Shown here: in pieces, positions 41,238 through 49,144 of the stretch
How positions within the stretch are numbered: the stretch's first letter is position 1
Layout of the letters: each line of letters opens with the position of its first letter
Assembly: GCA_903838675.1 (NCBI GenBank)
Contig: CAILZI010000202.1
Location: 1 to 57,910, forward strand
From: an uncultured Verrucomicrobiota bacterium
GTDB taxonomy: Bacteria; Verrucomicrobiota; Verrucomicrobiia; Verrucomicrobiales; Verrucomicrobiaceae
Direction of reading: 5' to 3'
Length of the DNA stretch: 57,910 nt
Program-made: the position numbers and the translations under genes
Notes under the pieces: generated by a model
Told to the model about the DNA's origin: nothing
The model's input: only the letters and a program-made list of their open reading frames with translations
Database searches by the model: none

Positions 41238-42425
41238 ATGTTTGGTGATCGCTGGGAACGTATTGTAGCTGAGCGCGGCGCGCAGGCAGCATTGTATCTT
41301 GCTGATGGGCGTGCCACCACGTTCCGCCAGCTGGATGACGAGGCGCGTGCTGTGCAGCCTGCTGGCGATCATGTCATGGTGCAGGGCGACGTACCCCAAA
41401 TATTGCGCCTGCTGCTGGCCGGATTTCTGCACGGGGTGCCGGTGCAGCTGGTGGAGAAAGACCGCTCCCGCCGCATCCCCGCCTGCCCACCGCCGGCCGG
41501 TACGGCCTTGATCAAGCAGGCGGTCGGTGGCTCGGGAGTGCGGCGCTGCCAGTTTTTCACCTTTGATCAAATCGCCGCCGATGTGGACCGGCTGCATGCA
41601 GCGCTGGATCTTGAGGCACGGGGCACCGGGGTGGCGGCGATTTCCTGCGCGCATTCGTTTGGTCTGACGATGACCGTGCTGCAAACCTTGTTCAACGGCG
41701 TGCCCACCTGCTTTGCGCCCCAGCCGTTTGCGCAGCCTTTGATGGATGCGATGAAGCACTACAAACGGGTGTTTCTGCCCGGAGTGCCGGCCTTGTGGAA
41801 GGCCTGGCTGAGGGGTGGGGTCAATTTTGACAACATCAGTCTGGCGATTTCGGCGGGGGCACCGCTCACGCTCGACCTGGAACGCATGGCGCTGGAGCAG
41901 CACGGGCTGAAGATTCACAATCTCTACGGGGCAAGCGAATGCGGCGCGGTGTCCTGGGATGAGACGCTGGATCTGCGTGAAGATGGGAGCGACCTCGGCA
42001 CCCTCCTGCCCGGCGTACAGGCAGAAGCCGACGCCAAAGGCCGTTTGGTGGTGACCAGCAGCTCGGTGGGCCTGGGGTATGATGAACCGCTGGCGCAGGA
42101 GAGCTTTGGCGCAGGGGTGTTTACCACCAGCGATCAAATCGAGCGGAATGGGGATCGCCTGTTTTTTCAACGATGCATCGGTGCCGGGATCAATGTGGCG
42201 GGCCGCAAACTCAGCCCCGCCGAGATTGCGGAAAAAATCATGAGGGCCTCCAAACTGGACCGGCTGAACATTTATGGCGCACAGAGCCGCGATCCCGAAC
42301 GCTGCCAGGACATCGTGGTGGAACTCGACCTGCCGCAGGCTGAGATCGACGCCGCGTTCAAAATTACGGCCTGTTCATTGCTGGCACCGTGGGAAGTGCC
42401 GCGTAAGTGGATCGGCAGGCCATGA
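41238..42425 (+). CDS. AMP-binding acyl/aryl ligase-like protein with altered P-loop
   Basis: A 395-residue protein related to the ANL adenylating enzymes but about 100-150 residues shorter than usual. AAGG/AAGG-like purines at 41227-41230 precede the ATG at 41238. The middle has the adenylate-binding YGASECGAVSWDE (about 230-242), and the C-terminal region has RCIGAGINVAGRKLSPAEIA. The usual Thr/Ser/Gly-rich P-loop (TSGSTGxPK) is replaced by IKQAVGGSGVRRCQFF (about 92-107), so ATP handling may differ. A candidate A10 lysine lies in PWEVPRKW. The neighbours suggest activation or loading of a starter acid for the ketosynthase pair. The methyltransferase start overlaps its stop. Confidence 0.82.
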   Translation: MFGDRWERIVAERGAQAALYLADGRATTFRQLDDEARAVQPAGDHVMVQGDVPQILRLLLAGFLHGVPVQLVEKDRSRRIPACPPPAGTALIKQAVGGSGVRRCQFFTFDQIAADVDRLHAALDLEARGTGVAAISCAHSFGLTMTVLQTLFNGVPTCFAPQPFAQPLMDAMKHYKRVFLPGVPALWKAWLRGGVNFDNISLAISAGAPLTLDLERMALEQHGLKIHNLYGASECGAVSWDETLDLREDGSDLGTLLPGVQAEADAKGRLVVTSSSVGLGYDEPLAQESFGAGVFTTSDQIERNGDRLFFQRCIGAGINVAGRKLSPAEIAEKIMRASKLDRLNIYGAQSRDPERCQDIVVELDLPQAEIDAAFKITACSLLAPWEVPRKWIGRP

Positions 42426-43096
42426 ATGCTCCCGTTTCATCCAAATCTCTGCGGCGCATTGCGAAGCTTTGTTCCCTGCGCTCCAAGCGCTGGGAGCGCT
42501 GCTACACGATCGTGAAGCTGCGTTCCGACCCCGTCTATGCGGCGGTGACGCAGGAACTGGCGGGTTCCACCCTGCCAGTGCTGGACATTGGCTGCGGAAT
42601 CGGCCTGCTGGCGTTTTATCTGAGAGAGGCTGGGTTCACACCTGCCATCGCCGGCTTTGACTATGATCCGCAAAAAATCGCCTGCGCGCAGAGCATGATC
42701 TCGCGCAGCGACTACAGCGGCCTGAGCTTCATGACCGGTGATGCGCGCAAAGGGCTGCCGGAATGCAGCGGTCATGTGGTGATCCTCGACATTCTGCAAT
42801 TTTTGACCCGGGATGAACAGTCGGCACTGCTGACTGCCGCGGCAGCCCGCGTTGCGCCAGGTGGCAGTTTGATCATTCGCACCTGCCTGCAGGACGAGTC
42901 CTCACGCTTTCGCATCACGGTGGCGGGGGACTGGCTGGCCAGGCTGACGTTTTGGATGAAAGGATCACCCGTCAGCTACCCGGATCGCGCCTTGTTTGAG
43001 TCCGTGCTCGGTGCTGCCGGGCTGCGAGTGCGGGTGCAGCCGCTATGGGGCGTGACGCCGTTCAACAACCATCTCGTCGTCGCCGAACGCGAGTGA
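42422..43096 (+). CDS. Class I SAM-dependent methyltransferase
   Basis: A 224-residue methyltransferase with the class I SAM motif VLDIGCGIGLLAFYLREAGF (about 53-72), the acidic residue after the second strand (GFDYDPQKIACAQ) and VILDILQFLTRDEQ. The start at 42422 overlaps the ligase stop (ATGA); a GTG five codons upstream is less likely. Small-molecule methylation of the pathway product, perhaps on an aryl head group, is inferred from the neighbours. The last 54 bases overlap, tail to tail, the 3' end of the polysaccharide deacetylase gene on the other strand. Confidence 0.88.
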   Translation: MNAPVSSKSLRRIAKLCSLRSKRWERCYTIVKLRSDPVYAAVTQELAGSTLPVLDIGCGIGLLAFYLREAGFTPAIAGFDYDPQKIACAQSMISRSDYSGLSFMTGDARKGLPECSGHVVILDILQFLTRDEQSALLTAAAARVAPGGSLIIRTCLQDESSRFRITVAGDWLARLTFWMKGSPVSYPDRALFESVLGAAGLRVRVQPLWGVTPFNNHLVVAERE

Positions 43097-43870
43097 GGCG
43101 GGTGGAGTGTCACCTTTCAGGCCGCTTGCGGCCAGCAAGGAGGTCACTGCCTGTGCGACTTCGACGGCCACGGGGGTGCCTTCATGAATCAGGACGATCG
43201 CTCCTGCTTTTAATCTGCTGGCGATGCGGCGTGTGATGGTCGGCACGTCCGTCCTCACACCGTCAAATCCCCGTGCGCTCCACATCATCATCTTCAGGCC
43301 CAAAGTCTGGGCAATCAGCGCGGTGAACAGGTTGTGATGGCCTGCGGGCGGGCGGAAAAAACGCGGTGGATGTTCAGGGCAGAGGGTCGTCAGAGTCTCC
43401 TGGCAGCTGGCGATCTCCTGCCACAACCGCACCGGGCGCAGCATCCAAAAGGTGGTGGCGGGATGCGTCTGGGTGTGGTTGCAGACCTCGTGGCCGCGTG
43501 CAATGATTTCACGCACGAGCTGCGGATGCTGGGCGGCACGTTCCCCGACCAGAAAGTACAGCGCTTTGATGTGATGACGGTCAAGGATGTCGAGAATCGC
43601 CGGCGTGTGCTGCGGGTGCGGGCCGTCATCGATGGTGAGCAGCACCTGCTTACCGGACGGCGGCAGATGTTTGATCATGGGACCGAACATGGCGCAGCGC
43701 GGCACCAGCGTGCCGATCATCATGGTGGTCAGGACCGTGCAAAAAAGCAGCACGGCGGCCAAAGGCTGCCCATGACCGATGAGCCAGACCACCACCGGCG
43801 CGGGTGAGAGTCCCAGAGCCAGGCGAAAGTAGGCACGTCGCAGGGCGCTGGCACGGATGGCAGCATTCAT
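43043..43870 (-). CDS. Polysaccharide deacetylase family (NodB) protein, membrane-anchored
   Basis: A 275-residue CE4 deacetylase. Two hydrophobic helices at the N-terminus (about 17-60, including PLAAVLLFCTVLTTMMIGTL) anchor it. The catalytic domain has LLTIDDGPHPQHTPAILDIL (about 77-96, with the base Asp and metal Asp), the metal histidines in HEVCNHTQTHPATTFW, and RFFRPPAGHHN. It ends with a motif including VLIHEGTPVA, a variant of the usual LxH...DxT. Members remove acetyl groups from GlcNAc polymers or related esters; deacetylase-like genes also appear in flexirubin-type loci. The gene is coupled to the LpxL-like gene by an ATGA overlap at 43867-43870 and overlaps the methyltransferase gene by 54 bases at the 3' end. 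Confidence 0.88.
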   Translation of the reverse strand: MNAAIRASALRRAYFRLALGLSPAPVVVWLIGHGQPLAAVLLFCTVLTTMMIGTLVPRCAMFGPMIKHLPPSGKQVLLTIDDGPHPQHTPAILDILDRHHIKALYFLVGERAAQHPQLVREIIARGHEVCNHTQTHPATTFWMLRPVRLWQEIASCQETLTTLCPEHPPRFFRPPAGHHNLFTALIAQTLGLKMMMWSARGFDGVRTDVPTITRRIASRLKAGAIVLIHEGTPVAVEVAQAVTSLLAASGLKGDTPPASLAFGDDEMVVERRHAP

Positions 43871-44802
43871 GCCGGGTCGCGGGTGACGAGCGGTTCAAAC
43901 ACAAACCATTGGTCCCAGTGCTTCAAAAGAAAACGATGCATCACCTTGAGCCAGGCGGCGCTGATCTCGTCGGCCTTGGCTTTGCGTCCGCCCTCGAAGA
44001 AAGGTTTGCCAATCTCAATGCGGTAGGAAAGCCGGCCGCGCCGGCTGAGAAACACCGGGAAGCACGGCACGCCGGTCACTTCGGCAAGCACAAGCGGTCC
44101 ACGTGGGATCTGGTAGGTCACGCCGTCGATGCTGGCATGTGCAGGCGACATGTCTCCCATCACCCGGTCTCCCTGGACGCAGACTACGTCTCCAGCGAGG
44201 AGCCTGCGGCACAGCTCCATGCCCAGATGGTTGCCAGGTTCGTTGTAATGAATGTGAAGGTTTGGTTCGCGGCGCTCTTCATTGCGCAGCTCCTCCCCGC
44301 GCAGCTTTTTGAGCGAGTCCGAGGCCTCCGGCATGCGGACAGTGTGGATGGAGCGGTCGAATCTGCGGGCAAAGAGGCCGGCACCGATGTCATAGTTGCC
44401 TGAATGAACGGTGAAGATCAGCGCGCCACCCGAGTGCTTTTCCAGATCATCGAAGTCTTCTTTGCCGATGATCTCCCAGTCAATTTCGCGTCGGAAATGC
44501 AGATGCCAGAGCCTGTCGAGATAGGTAAGGGCAAACTGGAGGAACACCTGGTATCCCGCCAGGGAGCTGGAACCGGTGCGAGGATTGAGGGCGCTGAGAT
44601 TGGCACGCACAGCCTCGCGCGGCCTGGGAGCCAGGAGATAAATCAGCGCTGACACGGGATAGGCGAGCAGCGTGAAGACCTGCATTGGCAGCCAGCGCAT
44701 GAAAAAGAGCATCGCCTGTGTCCAGAACGCGTCATGCAGGCCCAGGCGCGGGGGAGGCACGTGAGCATTCGGCTGGTTGGTTGCAGAATCAGCGGACAGC
44801 AT
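43867..44802 (-). CDS. LpxL/LpxM-like lysophospholipid acyltransferase
   Basis: A 311-residue membrane-associated acyltransferase. A membrane helix lies near FTLLAYPVSALIYLLA. The family motif HSGNYD (H-x4-D, about residue 132) is intact, and CVQGDRVMG and YQIPRGPLVLAEVTGVPCFP follow in the expected order. LpxL/M enzymes transfer acyl chains to lipid A; relatives in aryl-polyene clusters transfer the finished polyene chain to a lipid. Here, next to ketosynthases and a deacetylase, the latter is the better guess. The gene starts at 44802 and overlaps the deacetylase start by four bases. It is divergent from the flavoenzyme gene 89 bases away. Confidence 0.88.
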   Translation of the reverse strand: MLSADSATNQPNAHVPPPRLGLHDAFWTQAMLFFMRWLPMQVFTLLAYPVSALIYLLAPRPREAVRANLSALNPRTGSSSLAGYQVFLQFALTYLDRLWHLHFRREIDWEIIGKEDFDDLEKHSGGALIFTVHSGNYDIGAGLFARRFDRSIHTVRMPEASDSLKKLRGEELRNEERREPNLHIHYNEPGNHLGMELCRRLLAGDVVCVQGDRVMGDMSPAHASIDGVTYQIPRGPLVLAEVTGVPCFPVFLSRRGRLSYRIEIGKPFFEGGRKAKADEISAAWLKVMHRFLLKHWDQWFVFEPLVTRDPA

Positions 44803-44891
44803 TATTTAAAGGCGTACCATGGATAGGATGAAACGTTCTGTTTCGACTGTCACACCCCTTCCGACAACTGACATTTTCAGCACTTGCACGC

Positions 44892-46442
44892 ATGATTTCC
44901 TCTAACACAGATTACGACGTGGTCATCATGGGAGGAGCCTTTTCTGGCGCTGCGGCGGGAATGATGCTCAAACGTGAGGATCCGGCCATGCGCGTTTTGA
45001 TTGTGGAGCGGACCTTGCAATTTGACCGCAAAGTGGGGGAAAGCACCTCCGAAGTGGCTGGCTGCTTCCTCACTCGTGTCCTGCATCAAGGGAGTCATCT
45101 TAGTTCGGCTCACTATCAGAAACATGGTCTGCGCATGTGGTTTTGCAAGGCTCAGGACGATGATGTGGGGGATCTCACTGAAATCGGCCCCCGGTACCAG
45201 TCGCGGCTGCCCACCTTCCAGCTTGATCGTGCCATCCTCGACGAGCACCTGCTCAAAGAGGCCTGTGATTTCGGCTGCGAACTGCTGCGTCCGGCCACGA
45301 TCAAAACCATCACGCTCGCGGAGGATGACGCGCCGCACACGCTGGAAATCATGCCGCAGGAAGGGCCGATGCGCACGGTCACCACGCGCTGGCTGATCGA
45401 TGCCTCGGGCAAAGCCGCCGTGCTCGCGAGGAAACTCGGAGTGCTCCGCAGCATGGAGGAAGAGCATCCCACCTCGTCCATCTGGTGCCGCTTTCGCAAT
45501 GTGAACGGCCTCGACAGTTTCAAAAGCCGCAAGATGCATCCGAAGCTCATGAAAAACGTGAGCCAGCTCCGTACCACGGCCACCAACCATCTCATGGGGC
45601 ACGGCTGGTGGTGCTGGATCATCCCGCTAGCCGATGGCAGCTACAGCGCCGGAGTCACCTGGGACCGGCGTTTTTTCACCCTGCCGGAAGGGCCTTCGCT
45701 GCTGGCCCGACTGCAGGCGCATTTGATGACGCACCCCATCGGCCGGCTCATGTTTGAAAACGCCGTGCCGGATGCCGACGACACCTTCTACTACAAGAAC
45801 CTCGCGTATCGTTCTGAGCGGGTCGCGGGAAATCGCTGGGTGATGGTTGGTGATGCCGCCGGGTTCATGGATCCTTTGTACAGCCATGGTCTCGATTTCT
45901 GTGGTCACACCGTGTCTGCGGCGGCTGATCTGGTGCGGAAGAACCTGGCAGGTGAAAACACCCAGGTGATCACCGATTACCTGAACATGGCCTACCCGCA
46001 ATGCTATCGCCTGTGGTTCAACTCGCTGTACAAGGACAAGTACTCCTACATGGGCGACGCGGAGCTGATCAATGCGACGTTTCTGCTCGACCTCTCCGCG
46101 TATTTCCTCGGGCCGGTGAGGGGGGTTTATGATACCCCGGAGATCGAATGGGTGCGCATGCCTTATGAAGGGAAGGCCGGCGCGGCTTTCGCCTGGTTCA
46201 TGGCTTTCTACAACCGCCGCTTTGTGCATCTCGGTGAAGTACGCCGGCGCAAGGGCATCTATGGGCGCTGCAACAACGGGCATGTCTGGATGCCGTTTAT
46301 GAGCCTGTCTCCAGACCACACCGCCGCGCGTCTGCTTTGGGCGGGGATCAAGGTCTGGATCAAGGCGGAGATCACCACCTGGCTCGCGCCCACTCCGGCC
46401 AGCGCACCTGTGATGATGGCGGAAAAACCGGTCGAAGCCTGA
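44892..46442 (+). CDS. Halogenase-like FAD-dependent oxidoreductase
   Basis: A 516-residue flavoprotein of the tryptophan-halogenase/geranylgeranyl-reductase superfamily. FAD-binding VVIMGGAFSGAAAGMMLKRE (about 10-29) opens the protein, followed by KVGESTSEVAG, the conserved K-x-GES segment of flavin halogenases. GWWCWIIPLADGSYSAGV (about 239-256) contains a WxWxIP-type motif (WCWIIP), and GDAAGFMDPLYSHGLDFCGH is the second FAD segment. Halogenation of an aryl group or another flavin-dependent oxidation are both possible. Aryl-polyene and flexirubin loci often carry such a flavoenzyme. It is divergent from the acyltransferase gene; its stop is three bases from the convergent glycosidase gene. 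Confidence 0.85.
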   Translation: MISSNTDYDVVIMGGAFSGAAAGMMLKREDPAMRVLIVERTLQFDRKVGESTSEVAGCFLTRVLHQGSHLSSAHYQKHGLRMWFCKAQDDDVGDLTEIGPRYQSRLPTFQLDRAILDEHLLKEACDFGCELLRPATIKTITLAEDDAPHTLEIMPQEGPMRTVTTRWLIDASGKAAVLARKLGVLRSMEEEHPTSSIWCRFRNVNGLDSFKSRKMHPKLMKNVSQLRTTATNHLMGHGWWCWIIPLADGSYSAGVTWDRRFFTLPEGPSLLARLQAHLMTHPIGRLMFENAVPDADDTFYYKNLAYRSERVAGNRWVMVGDAAGFMDPLYSHGLDFCGHTVSAAADLVRKNLAGENTQVITDYLNMAYPQCYRLWFNSLYKDKYSYMGDAELINATFLLDLSAYFLGPVRGVYDTPEIEWVRMPYEGKAGAAFAWFMAFYNRRFVHLGEVRRRKGIYGRCNNGHVWMPFMSLSPDHTAARLLWAGIKVWIKAEITTWLAPTPASAPVMMAEKPVEA

Positions 46443-46445
46443 CCT

Positions 46446-47201
46446 TCACTCCGCCACGAAAAACATCGCCGCGAAGGTGTTCGGTGTGAACTTGGCGTCT
46501 GCTTTTGGATCCACGAGCATGTTGGAGATGTCGCCGTCGAGATAGAGAGCGTCTTCGCAGCCGAGGTGCAGGAAGAACTGGGAGAACTGATGAAACGTCA
46601 CGCGTCCTTTCTCGGCGTCTTCACGGTCGCTCATGGCAAAGAGGATCTGCCCATCTTTCTTGCGCACGCCCACGGCATTGCGAAGGCGTTTGTTGGGTGA
46701 GTTCTTCTGGAAGGCGGGATGAAGCACGCCATGGCGCAGCATGAGCGGGCCGGATTGCGTGGCGAGCCGGGGCTTGAGCCCGCTTTTGATAAATTCCTCC
46801 GCTTCCATCACGCCGGGGCCGATCTGGTCGTCGAGGAAGAAGATACCGTTGGGCTTGAGGAAGAAGTTGCCTTCACCTGGGCGCAGATTCAGCGGCACCA
46901 GCTCCTTGCCGGCGCAGATGGTCAGCCCGCAGGGTTTCGGGCCGCGTTCGTAGATGCCGGCGTTGGTGGCGAAGATGATCTGTTTGTTGCGCGTGGCAAG
47001 CTGCCGGCGCAGGCCGCTGAAATCTCCCAGCGGCTGGCCGTTTTCACCCAGCCAGGCGAGATGCAGACGGGGCCAGTCGGCCTTGTCCACGCGGTAGAGG
47101 TGATAGCGCCCGCCTTCGTAATCCATCGTCTCCGCGCCGTGCAGGTGCGAAGTGATGGTGGCGCAGCCGAAGAGCGTGAGCAGCCAGCGGGGAAAGGTCA
47201 T
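46446..47201 (-). CDS. Secreted phosphodiester glycosidase family protein (second copy)
   Basis: A 251-residue protein of the same NAGPA-like family as the gene at 35169-36011, but clearly divergent in sequence. The ATG at 47199-47201 opens a signal peptide (FPRWLLTLFGCATITSHLHG). The extra upstream frame to 47264 overlaps the promoter region of aroC and is not convincing. Domain features are KQIIFATNAGIYERGPKPCG, LKPNGIFFLDDQ, ATQSGPLMLRHGVLHPAF and the C-terminal LYLDGDISNMLV, the equivalent of the LDGG motif with one Gly changed to Asp. Substrate unknown. Divergent from aroC across about 75 bases. Confidence 0.82.
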   Translation of the reverse strand: MTFPRWLLTLFGCATITSHLHGAETMDYEGGRYHLYRVDKADWPRLHLAWLGENGQPLGDFSGLRRQLATRNKQIIFATNAGIYERGPKPCGLTICAGKELVPLNLRPGEGNFFLKPNGIFFLDDQIGPGVMEAEEFIKSGLKPRLATQSGPLMLRHGVLHPAFQKNSPNKRLRNAVGVRKKDGQILFAMSDREDAEKGRVTFHQFSQFFLHLGCEDALYLDGDISNMLVDPKADAKFTPNTFAAMFFVAE

Positions 47202-47275
47202 GGGACAGGATGCTGAATTCACGCCATTGCACAACCGTCTTGAACCCGCAACGGATTGCCCCATGATGACACCCC

Positions 47276-48361
47276 ATGTCCAGCAGTCTCGGTACCCTTT
47301 TCCACATCAGCACCTGGGGTGAATCCCATGGCATCGGCGTCGGCGTCGTTATTGACGGCTGCCCGCCACGCATCCCCCTGACCGTGGAGGACATTCAGGC
47401 CGAACTCGACCGCCGCCGCCCTGGCCAGAGCAAGATCGTCACGCCGCGCAAGGAGGACGACAAAGCGGAGATCCTTTCCGGCGTGCTCGATGGCCTCACA
47501 CTTGGCACTCCCATCGGCATTTTGGTGCGCAACACGGATCAACGCCCTTCGGCCTACACCGAGATGCAGCAGGCCTACCGCCCCAGCCACGCTGACTACA
47601 CCTACGATGCTAAGTACGGCATCCGCGCCGTCTCCGGCGGTGGGCGCTCAAGCGCACGCGAGACGATTGGCCGCGTGGCCGCCGGTGCCATTGCGCGCAA
47701 GGTGCTGCAGCACTCGCTCAGCGGCTACGAATGCCTCGCCTACGTCAAAACGGTGCAACACATCGAGGCGAAAGTGCCCACGGGTGCCGAGCTCAATTCA
47801 GCCGTGATCGAATCCAACATTGTCCGCACTTGTGATCCCGTCGCGGCGGAGCAGATGATCGAGCTCATTGAGAAGATCCGCAGCGAAGGCAACAGCGTCG
47901 GCGGTGTGATCGAGTGCGTCGTGCGCGGCGTGCCGACGGGACTGGGCGAGCCGGTGTTCGACAAGCTGGAGGCTGATCTGGCCAAGGCGATGATGAGCCT
48001 GCCCGCGACCAAGGGATTTGAAATCGGCAGTGGATTCGCCGGCACCACGATGACGGGTCTGGAGCACAACGACGAATTCTACATGGAGGGCAAAAATGTC
48101 CGTACCCGCACCAACCGCAGCGGCGGCATTCAGGGCGGCATCAGCAACGGGGAGGAGATCGTCTTCCGGGTGGCCTTCAAGCCCACCGCCACGGTGCTGC
48201 GCGAGCAGAAGACCGTGACCAACACCGGCGAGGACACAACACTCTCCGCGCGCGGCCGCCACGATGCCTGCGTGCTGCCACGCGCCGTGCCGATGGTGGA
48301 GGCCATGGTGCATCTGGTGCTGGCCGATCATTTCCTGCGCCAAAGGGCCATGAGGGGGTGA
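47276..48361 (+). CDS. aroC: Chorismate synthase
   Basis: A 361-residue FMN-dependent lyase that turns 5-enolpyruvylshikimate-3-phosphate into chorismate, the last step of the shikimate pathway. All three family signatures are present: GESHGIGVGVVIDGCPP near the N-terminus (about 15-31), GGGRSSARETIGRVAAGAI (about 121-139) and TLSARGRHDACVLPRAVP near the C-terminus. Length is normal. Chorismate supplies aromatic amino acids and could also feed aryl head groups for the pathway encoded at 38.9-46.4 kb, but proximity alone is weak evidence. A hypothetical gene follows four bases after the stop. Confidence 0.98.
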   Translation: MSSSLGTLFHISTWGESHGIGVGVVIDGCPPRIPLTVEDIQAELDRRRPGQSKIVTPRKEDDKAEILSGVLDGLTLGTPIGILVRNTDQRPSAYTEMQQAYRPSHADYTYDAKYGIRAVSGGGRSSARETIGRVAAGAIARKVLQHSLSGYECLAYVKTVQHIEAKVPTGAELNSAVIESNIVRTCDPVAAEQMIELIEKIRSEGNSVGGVIECVVRGVPTGLGEPVFDKLEADLAKAMMSLPATKGFEIGSGFAGTTMTGLEHNDEFYMEGKNVRTRTNRSGGIQGGISNGEEIVFRVAFKPTATVLREQKTVTNTGEDTTLSARGRHDACVLPRAVPMVEAMVHLVLADHFLRQRAMRG

Positions 48362-48365
48362 TGGG

Positions 48366-49058
48366 ATGAGGTGGATCGCATGGCTGTTCACCGGCACGAC
48401 ATGCCTGGCAGGCTATGGTGGTCCGCTGCCAGAGATCGTGGTCGGAAACAGCCAACGTGAAATGGTGGTGGAGGGGGCGCCAAGGTCCTCGGAAGTTGGG
48501 GCCTCTCCGACGTTTCTGGTCGGCACGGTCACGGAGGTGTCTGCTGAAGAAGACCGCCAGCCGCAACGGATCAAGCTCTCTGAGTCATGCTCACTGCGGG
48601 TTGAATCTGCGTATGGACTCCTGCCGCAAGTCGCGGGCATTCAAGCGGCGGTGCTCAAGGCAAGCTACGAGCAATCGCCTTACGTTCCAATTGATGAAGA
48701 TTGGGGCAAGCTGTGGCATTTTAAGAAGGGGCAGAGGCTCATTGTGATTCTCCACCCGAGTGAAAGGGAACCGTGTTTTGACTCCGAGGAGCTGATGGTT
48801 CTCAATGAGGGCACGGCTTCGCTGCCGGACATCCTGCGAAGAACTGCGTTGCTGCCGGCGGAGTTTACGGATGATGACCTGGAAGTGCTCAAGGTAGCTT
48901 CGCCTTTTTTGCATCGGCGGGTTCTCGCAGAGAGCGCCGGAGAGCGTGCGAAGCGTGCTGAACGGGCGAAGAGGCGACGTGATGTGATGATGGCAGTCGC
49001 AGGCATCTGCGTGGTGGCGGTTCTGGGTGCCTGGGGAATTCGAAGGATGCGGAAGTGA
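48366..49058 (+). CDS. Secreted or membrane hypothetical protein with C-terminal helix
   Basis: A 230-residue protein that I do not recognise. The N-terminus (WIAWLFTGTTCLAGYGG) looks like a short signal peptide, with Cys13 a possible but poor lipobox. The middle is a mixed soluble domain (SPTFLVGTVTEVSAEEDRQP, LWHFKKGQRLIVILHPSERE). The C-terminus has a basic helix (ERAKRAERAKRRRD) and a membrane segment (VMMAVAGICVVAVLGAWGI, about 207-225), leaving a few basic residues inside. The topology is therefore a large exported domain with a C-terminal anchor. It starts four bases after aroC and may be translationally coupled to it. Confidence 0.72.
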   Translation: MRWIAWLFTGTTCLAGYGGPLPEIVVGNSQREMVVEGAPRSSEVGASPTFLVGTVTEVSAEEDRQPQRIKLSESCSLRVESAYGLLPQVAGIQAAVLKASYEQSPYVPIDEDWGKLWHFKKGQRLIVILHPSEREPCFDSEELMVLNEGTASLPDILRRTALLPAEFTDDDLEVLKVASPFLHRRVLAESAGERAKRAERAKRRRDVMMAVAGICVVAVLGAWGIRRMRK

Positions 49059-49144
49059 GATGTGTGTTGCTGGGATGTCTCAGGCATCCAGATTCAGGTG
49101 GTGAGCACGCTGTCGCCACACGCTCAGAGTCGCGCAGTCACCCT

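Noticed and set aside
41187..41238. Bidirectional promoter between ketosynthase and ligase genes
   Set aside because: Divergent transcription is likely, but no convincing -35/-10 pair or operator is visible, and the ketosynthase start is uncertain.
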